From Caldilineaceae bacterium SB0664_bin_27 (GTDB taxonomy: Bacteria > Chloroflexota > Anaerolineae > Caldilineales > Caldilineaceae), in NCBI GenBank assembly GCA_009838625.1, contig VXRG01000002.1, positions 1 through 38,827 of the forward strand: a stretch of 38,827 nucleotides of DNA, in the 5' to 3' direction. A model generated the notes under the pieces. That model saw nothing but the letters and a program-made list of their open reading frames with translations, was not told the DNA's origin and did not search any database. Shown here piece by piece: positions 16,346-24,878 of the stretch (position 1 is its first letter; the number at the start of each line of letters is the position of its first letter). The translations under genes were made by a program, and so were the position numbers.

Positions 16346-17248
16346 GTGACGGCAACAGCGCCAGCCTCGACCGGGCCGCTTCGCATGTTTGGAAGTTCGT
16401 CGGACTCGTGGCGCAAGCGGACCTGGCGCCGCTTCGTTCGGCATCGCCTGGCGGTGGCCAGTCTGATACTGCTGCTCGCAATTTCGGCCACGGTAACGGC
16501 TGCCCCGCTCTTGACACCGCACGGCCCGATCAAGTTCGTAGGCGCGACCGAGGCAAAGCCGACATGGGAACATCCACTAGGGACTGACAGGCTGGGGCGG
16601 GATGTCTGGGCCCGCCTGGTTTACGGCGGGCGCGTTTCGATCTCTGTCGGCATCGTCGCGGTTGCCATTTCAATTGCGATCACGATCGTCCTTGGAAGTA
16701 TTTCAGGATATTACGGGGGCTGGCTGGACATGCTCATCATGCGTTTCACAGACGTGATGATGGTATTTCCGGGCCTTATTCTGATCATGGTCGTTGTATC
16801 GGTAATTGGACCCAGTATCTACAACGTGATGGTCGTAATCGGCATTTTGGGCTGGACAGGAACGACGCGCCTGCTACGGGGCCAGATTTTGTCTGTGCGG
16901 GAGTGGGACTTTGTCACTGCGGCCCGGTGTGTTGGGGCGTCCAACGGCCAGATCATGTTCCGGCACATCTTGCCGAACGCGCTGGCGCCTCTGCTGGTGG
17001 CGGCGACGTTTGGCGTTGCCGGCGCGATCCTGACCGAGGCCGGGCTTTCCTATATCGGGCTCGGCGTGCTTCCGCCGGCCCCTTCATGGGGAAGTATGCT
17101 CAACGGCGCGCAGTCGATCTACATTCTGGAGAACTTCTGGTGGCTCTGGCTGCCTCCCGGCGTGGCAATCTTCGTTACGGTGCTGGCCATCAATTTCGTG
17201 GGCGATGGTCTGCGCGATGCGCTCGACCCGCGTACGAGCCTGGACTGA
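16346..17248 (+). CDS. ABC transporter permease, DppC/OppC type
   Basis: 300-residue inner-membrane permease. The N-terminal cytoplasmic stretch (WRRFVRHRLAVASL) leads into helix 1; the family motif HPLGTDRLGRDVWARLVYGGRVS follows the first periplasmic loop; the EAA loop is AARCVGASNGQIMFRHILPN; and the end reads GDGLRDALDPR, typical for DppC. Start GTG 16346 has GGGGGAGA upstream at good spacing. It pairs with the DppB-type permease just before it. The usual dppD/dppF ATPase genes are missing downstream; the next 550 bases contain no gene. Confidence 0.95.
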   Translation: MTATAPASTGPLRMFGSSSDSWRKRTWRRFVRHRLAVASLILLLAISATVTAAPLLTPHGPIKFVGATEAKPTWEHPLGTDRLGRDVWARLVYGGRVSISVGIVAVAISIAITIVLGSISGYYGGWLDMLIMRFTDVMMVFPGLILIMVVVSVIGPSIYNVMVVIGILGWTGTTRLLRGQILSVREWDFVTAARCVGASNGQIMFRHILPNALAPLLVAATFGVAGAILTEAGLSYIGLGVLPPAPSWGSMLNGAQSIYILENFWWLWLPPGVAIFVTVLAINFVGDGLRDALDPRTSLD

Positions 17249-17798
17249 GCAAGGACCACCAAGGCCCGGATTCCAATCGACCTCGAACTTACACCGGTCA
17301 GAGAGAATTCGTCACATTGAAGTTCGCTCCCACGTCTTTAGCAAAACGCAGTACGCGCCAGACCCCCGATGTCCTGTCGTGGGGGTAGGACTGCGGCTTT
17401 CTTCACCGGCGACCCGCAGCCGAACCCACTCCTTCGTCAAAAATATACGGGAAAGAGACAAGCGGCTATCTGTCGCCCAAGTAAATCGCTGCCCGGCGGC
17501 GAGGGCAACAAGTGGCTGGCAACGGGCGGAAGCCTGTTAAGTACGTCTTGGTGAAGCATGCGCTGACTTCTGTTGGCGAGCAGGCAGGCAATGGAGCTCC
17601 GCTTGCGCGCGGCTGACAGGAAGCTCCGACCTGCGAGTTCCAGGGATTCGAAGTTCTTTCCTTGATTGGCCGTTACCTAGGTGTTACCATGATGTGGAGG
17701 TGCTGACTGAGTCAGAATATCAAGAATGTCGGGTACTTTCGGGTCGCTGAGATTGGGCGGCTTTCGCAGAGGCTTGCGGACGCGGTTGAATTCAAGGC
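17249..17798. other. 550-base gap without a supported gene
   Basis: I checked this gap for ATPase motifs (Walker A, LSGGQ) or their remains and saw none. A hairpin with ACCCCC/GGGGGT ends (17362-17386) could slow transcription leaving the permease gene but has no T tract. A candidate promoter for the PhyH gene lies at the right end. Confidence 0.5.
17662..17690 (+). promoter_or_regulatory. Candidate promoter of the PhyH-hydrolase-PhyH-lactonase genes
   Basis: TTGATT (17662-17667), a 17-bp spacer and TACCAT (17685-17690). The match is moderate. Two GTTACC direct repeats 11 bp apart (17672 and 17683) overlap the spacer and the -10 box and could be a regulator site. Confidence 0.35.
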
Positions 17799-18674
17799 AT
17801 GAATGCGGAGCGGATTATGAACGAAATCGAGAGGTACGAGTTCGATCGAGTGGGATACATTACGATTCCCGGTATATTGACAGAGGAGCAGGTCGGGAGC
17901 CTGGCAGAATCAATTGACGCGCTGGAAGAGGAAGCGGCTGCGCGTGCGGCGGCGGCTCCGCGCCGGAAGAGTCCGACCGGGCTATTGGAGTATCACCACA
18001 ACGCCGAGAAGGGCTACTACGTTACTGGGGCGAAGGAACATGGGAATACAATCATCGTTGAGGACTTTTTCAACGCGGACCCCGCATTTGACGATTTAGT
18101 TGATCACGCTCCTACGATGTCCTATATTCACGCCATCGTTCAGGAGCGGGCAACGATCAACAATTCGGAAATACGTATTCGCTATCCCGGCAACCAGACC
18201 GGCACGCACATGGGCGGACCGATCGGGGGTAAGCACCGGTACGGTTACAACCATAAAGGGATCAACGGCATGATGGTGCGGATGGTCTATTTCGTACATG
18301 ACGTCGGACCGGAAGACGGCCCTTTCTGCGTTGTGCCGGCGACGCACAAGAGCAATATGGTGTCACCCTACGAGGGAAGGAACCCGGACAAGGAGCCGGG
18401 TATGATCGGCCTCCCGGTGAAAGCGGGCGATGCAATTCTGTTTACCGAGAATCTGCGCCACGGCGGCTTTACGAACCGCTCCGGTAAGACGCGGAAGACA
18501 GTTCATATCGGGTACGGCCCATTCTGGATGAAGTCGCAGAACATCGCCACAATGGATGAAGACCAGTACCTTTTGCCAGACACCTATGCCCGATATTCTC
18601 CGGAGCAGCGCCAGCTCTTCCGGGCCTGGCCGAATACGCTGGAACGGGAGTTCGGGGATAATCAAAGAGGATAG
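17799..18674 (+). CDS. PhyH-family dioxygenase-like protein with HxG in place of HxD
   Basis: 291-residue member of the phytanoyl-CoA dioxygenase (PhyH) family, Fe(II)/2-oxoglutarate enzymes. Family landmarks: GYITIPGILTEEQV near the N-terminus, VGPEDGPFCVVPATHKSN in the core, and AGDAILFTENLRHGGFTNRSGKTRK with the distal His221 and the 2-oxoglutarate Arg (232 region). The proximal metal motif reads H137-M-G139-G, so the usual Asp of HxD is Gly. Loss of this carboxylate occurs in Fe/2OG halogenases but also in uncharacterised PhyH subfamilies. The gene is 7 nt from the hydrolase gene, so the two are coupled. Substrate unknown. Confidence 0.88.
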   Translation: MNAERIMNEIERYEFDRVGYITIPGILTEEQVGSLAESIDALEEEAAARAAAAPRRKSPTGLLEYHHNAEKGYYVTGAKEHGNTIIVEDFFNADPAFDDLVDHAPTMSYIHAIVQERATINNSEIRIRYPGNQTGTHMGGPIGGKHRYGYNHKGINGMMVRMVYFVHDVGPEDGPFCVVPATHKSNMVSPYEGRNPDKEPGMIGLPVKAGDAILFTENLRHGGFTNRSGKTRKTVHIGYGPFWMKSQNIATMDEDQYLLPDTYARYSPEQRQLFRAWPNTLEREFGDNQRG

Positions 18675-18681
18675 CTGTGTC

Positions 18682-19464
18682 ATGCTTACGATAGACCGAG
18701 CGGATTTAGCCGGTATCCCATCATTCATTTTGCGTGATACGCGGGTCGATGACGCCCCGGTCGTCGTTCATTATCACGGCTGGACGGGCGACAAGGGCAG
18801 CATCGAGAACCCGGACCAGTCGCTGGTGCAACTGGCGTCGGCCGGGTTTTGCGTGGTCGCGCCCGATTGCTATGAGCACGGGGAACGGCGCACCGATGCC
18901 TGGTTTCGCGCCCAGTTCAATGGCTGGGCCTTTGTCTGCCAGGCGATGGACAAGACGCGCGCGGAGGCGCCTGCGCTATTCGAGGCGGTGATGGCTCTGC
19001 CCTTCAGTTCGGCCCGGAATCCCCAGGTTTGCGGGTCATCGATGGGCGGTCTGATCGCGCAGATGGTCTTCACCGAGATCAAAGAGTATGCCTCGATGGT
19101 CTCGATTGTGGGACGATCGAGCTTTTTCCAGGCCGATGAGTGGTGCCGGCAGGCGCAGCAAGGGACCTGGTGCGACGACTGGTGCGCGAAGTACGCCACG
19201 CAGTCACATCCCGACCGGTTCACGGACCGGCCGGTCCTATTCATTGACGGCGGTCTCGATACGGACTGCCCGGCGTCCACCAATGCCGAGACGGTACGCT
19301 TGATAAATGAACTGGGAGGGCTTGCAGAACACTTCGTGGACCCCGAAGTGGGTCATGCCCGCTCGCCGTCTATGCGGGCAAGGTTCGTTGACTGGATTGT
19401 CGCGCACGGCCGGCCGCCCTTGGCAACGGCCTGGCCGATGCAGCGCGATTACACACAGATGTGA
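18682..19464 (+). CDS. Alpha/beta hydrolase
   Basis: 260-residue serine hydrolase of the dienelactone-hydrolase/esterase type, cytoplasmic. The nucleophile elbow is GSSMGG with Ser120; the likely acid is in the GGLDTD segment (Asp193 or Asp195); the base is His225 in EVGHARS. The oxyanion strand HYHGWTGDKGS is near the N-terminus. I start at ATG 18682, preceded by AGAGGA about 10 nt upstream; longer readings overlap the PhyH gene. It is enclosed by two PhyH genes and probably hydrolyses an ester or thioester in the same route. Confidence 0.88.
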   Translation: MLTIDRADLAGIPSFILRDTRVDDAPVVVHYHGWTGDKGSIENPDQSLVQLASAGFCVVAPDCYEHGERRTDAWFRAQFNGWAFVCQAMDKTRAEAPALFEAVMALPFSSARNPQVCGSSMGGLIAQMVFTEIKEYASMVSIVGRSSFFQADEWCRQAQQGTWCDDWCAKYATQSHPDRFTDRPVLFIDGGLDTDCPASTNAETVRLINELGGLAEHFVDPEVGHARSPSMRARFVDWIVAHGRPPLATAWPMQRDYTQM

Positions 19465-19510
19465 ACCGATTCTCATCAAGAACGTAAAGTAAGACACAGG
19501 AGCATTACTC

Positions 19511-20272
19511 GTGGACAAGGGTTCAATCGAGCAACACGATGTTTCCAAAATAATCGCCGAGTTGGATGAACGCGGCTTCTGCGTAATCCCGGGCGTCATC
19601 ACGACTGAGAAAGCGGATGAGGCGCGCACAGTGCTGGAAGGCTTGCTGGCCGAGGAGGCGACTGAGGGCACATGGCGGGCGAGGACTCAGCGCGTCGCCC
19701 GCATCGCTGTAAAAGACCCGATCTTCGTGGAGTTGATGACCCATCCACTGATCGTATCCATCTGGAGAAAGTTTCTCGACGAAGACATGATCTGCTCCAC
19801 CTGGACTTCCAACACCGCCTATCCCGGCTTCAACCGCTACGGCTGGCATCCGGACTTCCCATTCCAGTTCGTGAACCAACCGTGGCCGACCGACAACGTG
19901 AGCGGGCAGACGATGTGGCTACTGGATGACTTGACGGAAGAGAATGGGGGTACGGGCATTCTGCCGTACAGCCATCTCAAGGGCCACCGGCCGCCAGAGG
20001 AAATCCGTAATGAGTGGATTGAGGAGGCGGAGATCCTGAAGGGGCAGCGCGGCAGTGTGATGGTGATGAATGGCAAGACATGGCATTCGTCACGGCCCAA
20101 TGTTACTGACAAAGCGCGCTCGGTCCTGCTGGGGATGTATTGCCGCCCCTTCTACATTACGCAGGAGGATATGCGTGCCCAGCTGGCCGACCTGGAGAAT
20201 CCATCGGAACTGGTGCAGCAGTTGATGGGCGCGAACCAGCACCAGCCGGGCGTTGTGACCAACAGGTACTAG
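19511..20272 (+). CDS. Phytanoyl-CoA dioxygenase family protein
   Basis: 253-residue Fe(II)/2-oxoglutarate oxygenase of the PhyH family with an intact facial triad: His113-Pro-Asp115 (GWHPDFPF), distal His192 (TWHSSRPN) and the 2-oxoglutarate Arg203. The motif LTEENGGTGILPYSH is the standard PhyH core. GTG 19511 is the start, with AGGAG 8 nt upstream. It is a distant paralogue of the HxG protein two genes upstream. Such enzymes hydroxylate an unactivated C-H bond; many bacterial ones act on small secondary metabolites or sugars rather than acyl-CoA. Confidence 0.92.
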   Translation: MDKGSIEQHDVSKIIAELDERGFCVIPGVITTEKADEARTVLEGLLAEEATEGTWRARTQRVARIAVKDPIFVELMTHPLIVSIWRKFLDEDMICSTWTSNTAYPGFNRYGWHPDFPFQFVNQPWPTDNVSGQTMWLLDDLTEENGGTGILPYSHLKGHRPPEEIRNEWIEEAEILKGQRGSVMVMNGKTWHSSRPNVTDKARSVLLGMYCRPFYITQEDMRAQLADLENPSELVQQLMGANQHQPGVVTNRY

Positions 20273-20385
20273 CGACGACCCTCTTTGTAGGTACAGAAAA
20301 AGTCTGCCAGTGCCGGCTGAACCATCTGTCCTGTCTTGTTGTCCGGCCTCTAGAACACATTACACTTCAGTTGAGGAGGAAGGTA

Positions 20386-21249
20386 ATGCCTTTGATCAAC
20401 CTGAAACATGCGGAGACGTTTGTAGAAGGCCTCGACCATCCTGAAGGGGTGGCGCTAGGGCCCGACGGAAACATATATGCTGGCGGCGAAGCTGGCCAGG
20501 TTTATCGCATCAACTATGAAGAGCGCAGTGTCGAAGAGTACGCGAATACGGGCGGCCTGAATTTGGGCATGGCGCTGGATGCGGAGGCCAACCTTTATAT
20601 GTGTACGGCCGACCGGGGGGCCGTTTTCAAAGTGACGCCCTCGGGAGAGGTGAGCGAATACAGCTCCGGCACTGAGGATCGCCCGATGACCACGCCAAAC
20701 TATCCGGCTTTCGACAAGCAGGGGAATCTGTATGCCACCAATTCAGGATCCTGGTATGGAAACGATGGCTGCATTTATTGCGTAGCGCCGGACGGGACCA
20801 CGGCGGTGATCGATTCGGAGAACAGCCAGTTTCCAAACGGCTGCGCTGTGAGCCCCGACGGCCAATACCTCTATGTTGCGATGTCGCTTAGTCCTCCTCA
20901 GATCATACGCTTCCCCATTGAGGACGGACGCAAAGTGGGTCCCACTGAGACAATTGTAGAACTGCCCCATGTCGTGCCGGACGGCTTGGCCTTCTGCACG
21001 GACGGCAGCTTTCTGATCTCCTGCTACCGCCCGGACACGATTCTGCGGGTTCTGCCCAGCGGCGATCTGACCGTCCTGATGGACGACTACGAAGGAACGA
21101 TCCTGGGAGCACCCACCAATGTGTGTTTCGGCGGCCCGGGCATGTCGGTACTGTTCTGGGCGAATCTGGGGCGGTGGCATTTGGGCTTGAATGCCCACAC
21201 CGGACTGCAGGGCGCCAGACTGTTTTACCCTGACATTAGCTCGGCTTAG
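20386..21249 (+). CDS. SMP-30/gluconolactonase-like beta-propeller protein
   Basis: 287-residue six-bladed propeller of the SMP-30/gluconolactonase/LRE family, which opens sugar lactones using a divalent metal. Likely metal ligands are Glu20 (HPEGVA), Asn151 (FPNGCA) and Asp199 (VPDGLAF), with Asn105 in PNYPAFD. Blade repeats such as ALGPDGNIYAGG, ALDAEANLYM and FDKQGNLYATNSG are visible. ATG 20386 has a very strong GAGGAGGAAGG site; an upstream reading from 20140 overlaps the PhyH gene and is rejected. It closes the accessory locus and fits after a sugar dehydrogenase that makes a lactone, such as the Gfo/Idh protein here. Confidence 0.92.
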   Translation: MPLINLKHAETFVEGLDHPEGVALGPDGNIYAGGEAGQVYRINYEERSVEEYANTGGLNLGMALDAEANLYMCTADRGAVFKVTPSGEVSEYSSGTEDRPMTTPNYPAFDKQGNLYATNSGSWYGNDGCIYCVAPDGTTAVIDSENSQFPNGCAVSPDGQYLYVAMSLSPPQIIRFPIEDGRKVGPTETIVELPHVVPDGLAFCTDGSFLISCYRPDTILRVLPSGDLTVLMDDYEGTILGAPTNVCFGGPGMSVLFWANLGRWHLGLNAHTGLQGARLFYPDISSA

Positions 21250-21296
21250 GCAAAGGGGCAGAGGGGCGTTGGACAAGCAGGCAGTCTATGCCTTCA

Positions 21297-21325
21297 TTGC
21301 CATCGCCTGTACCGTAGGCTATAAT
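21297..21325 (+). promoter_or_regulatory. Sigma-70 promoter of the kinase gene
   Basis: TTGCCA (21297-21302), a 17-bp spacer and a perfect TATAAT (21320-21325). Transcription would start near 21332, about 80 nt before the kinase ATG. This separates the kinase from the accessory locus. Confidence 0.75.
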
Positions 21326-21413
21326 TTCAAATAGCGAATCGTGGTTAGTGGAGTCGCCAGACGCTGTCTGCTGACCACTGAATGCGCCACCCTCTGCCAC
21401 CAAAGAAGCTGTC

Positions 21414-22325
21414 ATGTCCTATGGCGCGAGCGCAGGACCTAATCTACTCCCCATATCATCTCAGCTGGGTCGATACCGGATACTTGAGCCATTGGGCCAG
21501 GGCGCGACGGCAATTGTGTACCGTGCGCAGAACCTGACCGGCAGGCAGGTGGCATTCAAGGTGCTCAACCCTGCGGCGGCGAGCCAGCCCCATATGCGCT
21601 CATGCTTCCAGTTGGAGTATCAGACCCTGGCACGGTTACGCCATCCGGGAATCTTGCGAGTTTATGAGTCCGGTGAGGCGAATGGCCGCCTTTTCATCGC
21701 GATGGAGCTCGTTGAGGGCGGTACCCTGGAGGAGTTCCTGATGCGCGCGAAGTCGATCGGCGAAGTTGCGGCTATCGACATTGCCCGCCAGGTCGCTGAG
21801 GCGCTTGACTATCTGCACGAATCCGGCAAAATCCACAGGGATGTAAAGATCTCCAACATTTTGCTGGGGCCGAGCGGCCGGGCAGTACTCTTCGACTTCG
21901 GCACCGTCTACGACACTTATGACCCGACAGACAATGCACCAGGCATCTTCGGTACGCCGGCCTTTCTTGCGCCGGAGCAGATTCTCGCCAAGGAGGAGCC
22001 CGACAAACGTTCGGACCTTTACAGCCTGGGAATCGTGCTGTACTTGATGGTTTCGGGGCGCAGACCCTTTTACGGTTCGCGGGAAGAGGTCCTGGATGCG
22101 CATCTGACGCAGGAGCCGCCGCCACCGTCAGCTTGGGGATGGGTATCGCCCGAGCTTGAGCAGATCATACTCAGGGCGCTGGCGAAGGATCCAGATGAGC
22201 GATTCGGGAGCGGCGAAGAATTTGCTTTGGCGTTGAGAGACGTAGACGTGGAAACGGAGCAACCCAAGCCGCGGCTGGCCACACGTCTGCGAGCCTGGTT
22301 GGAGGATACTGTGCGGCAGGAGTGA
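21414..22325 (+). CDS. Soluble Hanks-type serine/threonine protein kinase
   Basis: 303-residue kinase of the bacterial PknB-like class. All key motifs are present: glycine loop GQGATAIV (28-35), VAFK with Lys49, helix-C Glu68, HRDVKISN (141-148), DFG (161-163) and APE (186-188). The C-terminal tail after the kinase lobe is short and charged, with no membrane helix and no PASTA, WD40 or TPR domain, so this is a bare cytoplasmic kinase. The ribosome site is weak. It has its own promoter and converges on sdhB with a 41-nt gap. Substrates unknown. No partner phosphatase is in the window. Confidence 0.95.
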   Translation: MSYGASAGPNLLPISSQLGRYRILEPLGQGATAIVYRAQNLTGRQVAFKVLNPAAASQPHMRSCFQLEYQTLARLRHPGILRVYESGEANGRLFIAMELVEGGTLEEFLMRAKSIGEVAAIDIARQVAEALDYLHESGKIHRDVKISNILLGPSGRAVLFDFGTVYDTYDPTDNAPGIFGTPAFLAPEQILAKEEPDKRSDLYSLGIVLYLMVSGRRPFYGSREEVLDAHLTQEPPPPSAWGWVSPELEQIILRALAKDPDERFGSGEEFALALRDVDVETEQPKPRLATRLRAWLEDTVRQE

Positions 22326-22366
22326 GTGCCGACCGTGTTCAGTGCAGTGCTGCCAGAGTACTCTAG

Positions 22367-23068
22367 TTAGTCTTCAAGGCCGTTCATCAGGGCCAATTTT
22401 ACTTCACCTATGGCCCGCGTTACGTCGATTTCACGCGGGCAGGCCTGGACACAGTTAAATACGGTGCGGCAGCGCCAGACGCCGTCAACGTCGTTGAGCA
22501 CGCGCAGACGTAGATCGGCCGCAGCATCGCGATTATCGAAGATAAAGCGATGGGCCTGGACGATGGCTGCGGGGCCAATATAATCCTCGTTGGCCCAGAA
22601 GCTGGGGCATGAGGTAGTGCAGGCCGCGCAGAGAATGCACTTGGTGGTATCATCGTAGCGTGCACGGTCTTCCTGGCTCTGGTAGCGCTCACCCTCGGCG
22701 GGCAGGTCGTCGTTGATCAAGTAGGGTAAGACGGCCCTGTACTTTGCGAAGAAGGGCTCCATGTCCACGACCAGGTCCTTGATCAGCGGCATCGAGCGCA
22801 GTGGTTCGACCTGGCACACGTCCCCGACATCCTGCATCAGCACTTTGCAGGCCAGCGCGTTGCGTCCGTTGATCACCATGGCGTCGCTGCCGCAGATGCC
22901 ATGGGCGCAGGAGCGGCGCAGAGTGAGAGTGCCGTCCTGATACCACTTAACCTGATGCAGAGCGTCGAGCACGCGGTCACTCTCTTCCACGTCCACCCAA
23001 TATTCTCCCCACCAGGGCTTGGAATCTGCCTCCGGATTGAATCTGCGAATTCGCATTTGGATGCGCAT
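22367..23068 (-). CDS. sdhB: Succinate dehydrogenase iron-sulfur subunit
   Basis: 233-residue subunit of complex II that passes electrons from FAD to quinone. 2Fe-2S site: Cys54, Cys59, Asp62 (CGSDAM, as in E. coli SdhB) and Cys74. 4Fe-4S site: Cys145, Cys148, Cys151; 3Fe-4S site: Cys155, Cys201, Cys207, with Cys211 completing the second ferredoxin-like set. The start codon lies 1 nt after the sdhA stop, so translation is coupled. It is the last gene of the operon, and no clear terminator is visible before the convergent kinase gene. Confidence 0.97.
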   Translation of the reverse strand: MRIQMRIRRFNPEADSKPWWGEYWVDVEESDRVLDALHQVKWYQDGTLTLRRSCAHGICGSDAMVINGRNALACKVLMQDVGDVCQVEPLRSMPLIKDLVVDMEPFFAKYRAVLPYLINDDLPAEGERYQSQEDRARYDDTTKCILCAACTTSCPSFWANEDYIGPAAIVQAHRFIFDNRDAAADLRLRVLNDVDGVWRCRTVFNCVQACPREIDVTRAIGEVKLALMNGLED

Positions 23069-23069
23069 A

Positions 23070-24803
23070 TTAGTAGGTTCGCTCCTCGGGATGGTGGATG
23101 GTGATATTCACCGGCGCGTAGTCCAGACTGACCTTCCCATCCACCTTTGAGGCGTAGGTGTGGGTAAGCCAGTTCTCATCGTCGCGGGCCTTGTGATCTT
23201 CTCGGCTGTGGGCCCCGCGGCTTTCTGTGCGCGCAAGGGCGCTGGCCGCTGTCACCTCGGCGAGGTCAAGCAGATTCTGCAGTTCAATGGCTTCGAGGAC
23301 GTCGGTATTGAAGCGCTTGCCCTTGTCCATGACTGTGATGTCCTGAGCAGATTCCTGCAGCTCCCTGACGCGGTTCAAGGCCGACTGTATGCCCTCTTCG
23401 GTGCGGAAAACACCTACTTTGTCCATCATCAGCGCCTGCATTTCGGTGCGTAGATCAGCGACATTGTGCTGGCCGTCGCTGCCCATCATATTCTGCAGCA
23501 TCGCCTGTGTCGGCTCCCAGGTTTCAGCCGGCAGCTCCACCCAGTCATTTTGCTGACAGTAAGCTGCAGCAGCTTTTCCGGCCCGTTTGCCGAAGACGAC
23601 CAGATCGACGAGGCTGTTAGTGCCGAGACGGTTGGCGCCATGAACGCTGACGCAGGCGACCTCGCCGGCGGCATAGAATCCGGGCATCACGTCGCCCTGG
23701 GCATTGATCTGGACTTCGCCGTCGACGTTGGTTGGTATCCCGCCCATGGCGTAGTGGGCAGTAGGCTGCACCGGCATCGGCTCTACCGCGGGGTCGATGC
23801 CGAGATAAGTCTTGCAGAATTCGGCGCTGTCGGCCAGTTTCGTCTCCACGACCTGGCGGCCAAGATGGGTGGCGTCCAGATGGACGTAGCGCGCGCCGTC
23901 GATGCCCTTATTGTCGCGGACCTCCAGGTAGATGGCTCGGCTGACCACGTCGCGGCTGGCCAGATCTTTCAGGTTGGGCGCGTAACGCTCCATGAACCGT
24001 TCGCCGTCACGGTTGCGAAGGATGCCACCCTCACCGCGCACGCCTTCGGTGATCAAGATACCCATCTTGTAAATGCCGGTGGGATGAAACTGGAAGAACT
24101 CCATATCCTCCAACGGGATGCCCTTGTGAAGTGCGATGGCGGGGCCGTCGCCTGTGAGGCTGTGGGCGTTGCTGGTGATCTCCCACATGCGGCCAAAACC
24201 GCCGGTGGCGAAAATCAAGGCCTTGCCGTGGAAGACGTGAAGGTCGCCGCTGTCGATCTCGTAGGCGACGACGCCGGTGGCCTGCCCATCGGCCGAGAGC
24301 AGCAGATCCAACACGTGGAACTCGTCGAAGAAGCGCACGTTGCGGGCGATGCACTGCTGGTAGAGCGTCTGCAGGATCATGTGGCCGGTGCGGTCGGCGG
24401 CGTGGCAGGCGCGGCGTACAGGTTTCTCGCCGAAGTTGCTGGTATGGCCGCCGAACGGCCGCTGGGCAATCTTGCCTTCAGGTGTGCGGTCGAAGGGTAG
24501 ACCCATATGTTCCAGTTCGTAGATGACTTCCACTGCCTCCTGGCACATGAGATCGACTGCGTCCTGGTCGGCGAGATAGTCGCTGCCCTTAATTGTGTCG
24601 AAGGTGTGCCATTCGGCGCGGTCCTCTTCGAGATTGCCGAGGGCGGCGCCGATTCCTCCCTGCGCGGTGCCGGTATGGCTGCGGGTAGGGTAGAGTTTGG
24701 TAAGGACGGCTGTTTCGCTGCCCTGGCTGGCGTAGAGGGCCGCCATCAGTCCGGCGCCGCCGGCGCCAACAACGACCGTCTCAAATCTGTGCGTATGGAT
24801 CAT
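23070..24803 (-). CDS. sdhA: Succinate dehydrogenase flavoprotein subunit
   Basis: 577-residue catalytic subunit that oxidises succinate to fumarate. FAD-binding GAGGAG (13-18), the flavinylation motif SHTGTAQGG with His43, the substrate region HPTGIYKMGILITEG, and NRLGTNSLVDLVVFGKRAG near the FAD-domain end are all present. I start at the ATG at 24803 (MIHTHRFETVVVGAGGAG) with GAGGA upstream; a reading from 24872 adds 23 non-conserved residues. The product is cytoplasmic, docked on SdhB. A long ORF on the opposite strand inside this gene is a coding shadow. Confidence 0.98.
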   Translation of the reverse strand: MIHTHRFETVVVGAGGAGLMAALYASQGSETAVLTKLYPTRSHTGTAQGGIGAALGNLEEDRAEWHTFDTIKGSDYLADQDAVDLMCQEAVEVIYELEHMGLPFDRTPEGKIAQRPFGGHTSNFGEKPVRRACHAADRTGHMILQTLYQQCIARNVRFFDEFHVLDLLLSADGQATGVVAYEIDSGDLHVFHGKALIFATGGFGRMWEITSNAHSLTGDGPAIALHKGIPLEDMEFFQFHPTGIYKMGILITEGVRGEGGILRNRDGERFMERYAPNLKDLASRDVVSRAIYLEVRDNKGIDGARYVHLDATHLGRQVVETKLADSAEFCKTYLGIDPAVEPMPVQPTAHYAMGGIPTNVDGEVQINAQGDVMPGFYAAGEVACVSVHGANRLGTNSLVDLVVFGKRAGKAAAAYCQQNDWVELPAETWEPTQAMLQNMMGSDGQHNVADLRTEMQALMMDKVGVFRTEEGIQSALNRVRELQESAQDITVMDKGKRFNTDVLEAIELQNLLDLAEVTAASALARTESRGAHSREDHKARDDENWLTHTYASKVDGKVSLDYAPVNITIHHPEERTY

Positions 24804-24878
24804 CTTGTCCTCACGTTGCGAAGCGGCGAAGCATTTGGAGCTTAATACGCATTCTACGATGCGCTGGAACACTTGCCA

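Noticed and set aside
17205..17554. Short + strand frames after the second permease as possible ATPase remnants
   Set aside because: No Walker A, Q-loop, signature or Walker B motif, even degenerate, in any frame I read.
17799..18674. Calling the HxG protein a halogenase
   Set aside because: The motif alone is not enough; similar HxG PhyH proteins appear common in uncharacterised groups, and no chlorinated product or flavin partner is implied nearby.
22355..22364. AGAGTACTCT palindrome between the kinase and sdhB genes as a shared terminator
   Set aside because: A 10-bp palindrome without loop or T tract cannot act as a rho-independent terminator.
23466..24500. A 344-codon open frame on the + strand inside sdhA
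   Set aside because: It is antisense to an unmistakable sdhA; its translation is Val/Ala/Gly-rich with no family motif, as expected for a shadow in GC-rich DNA.
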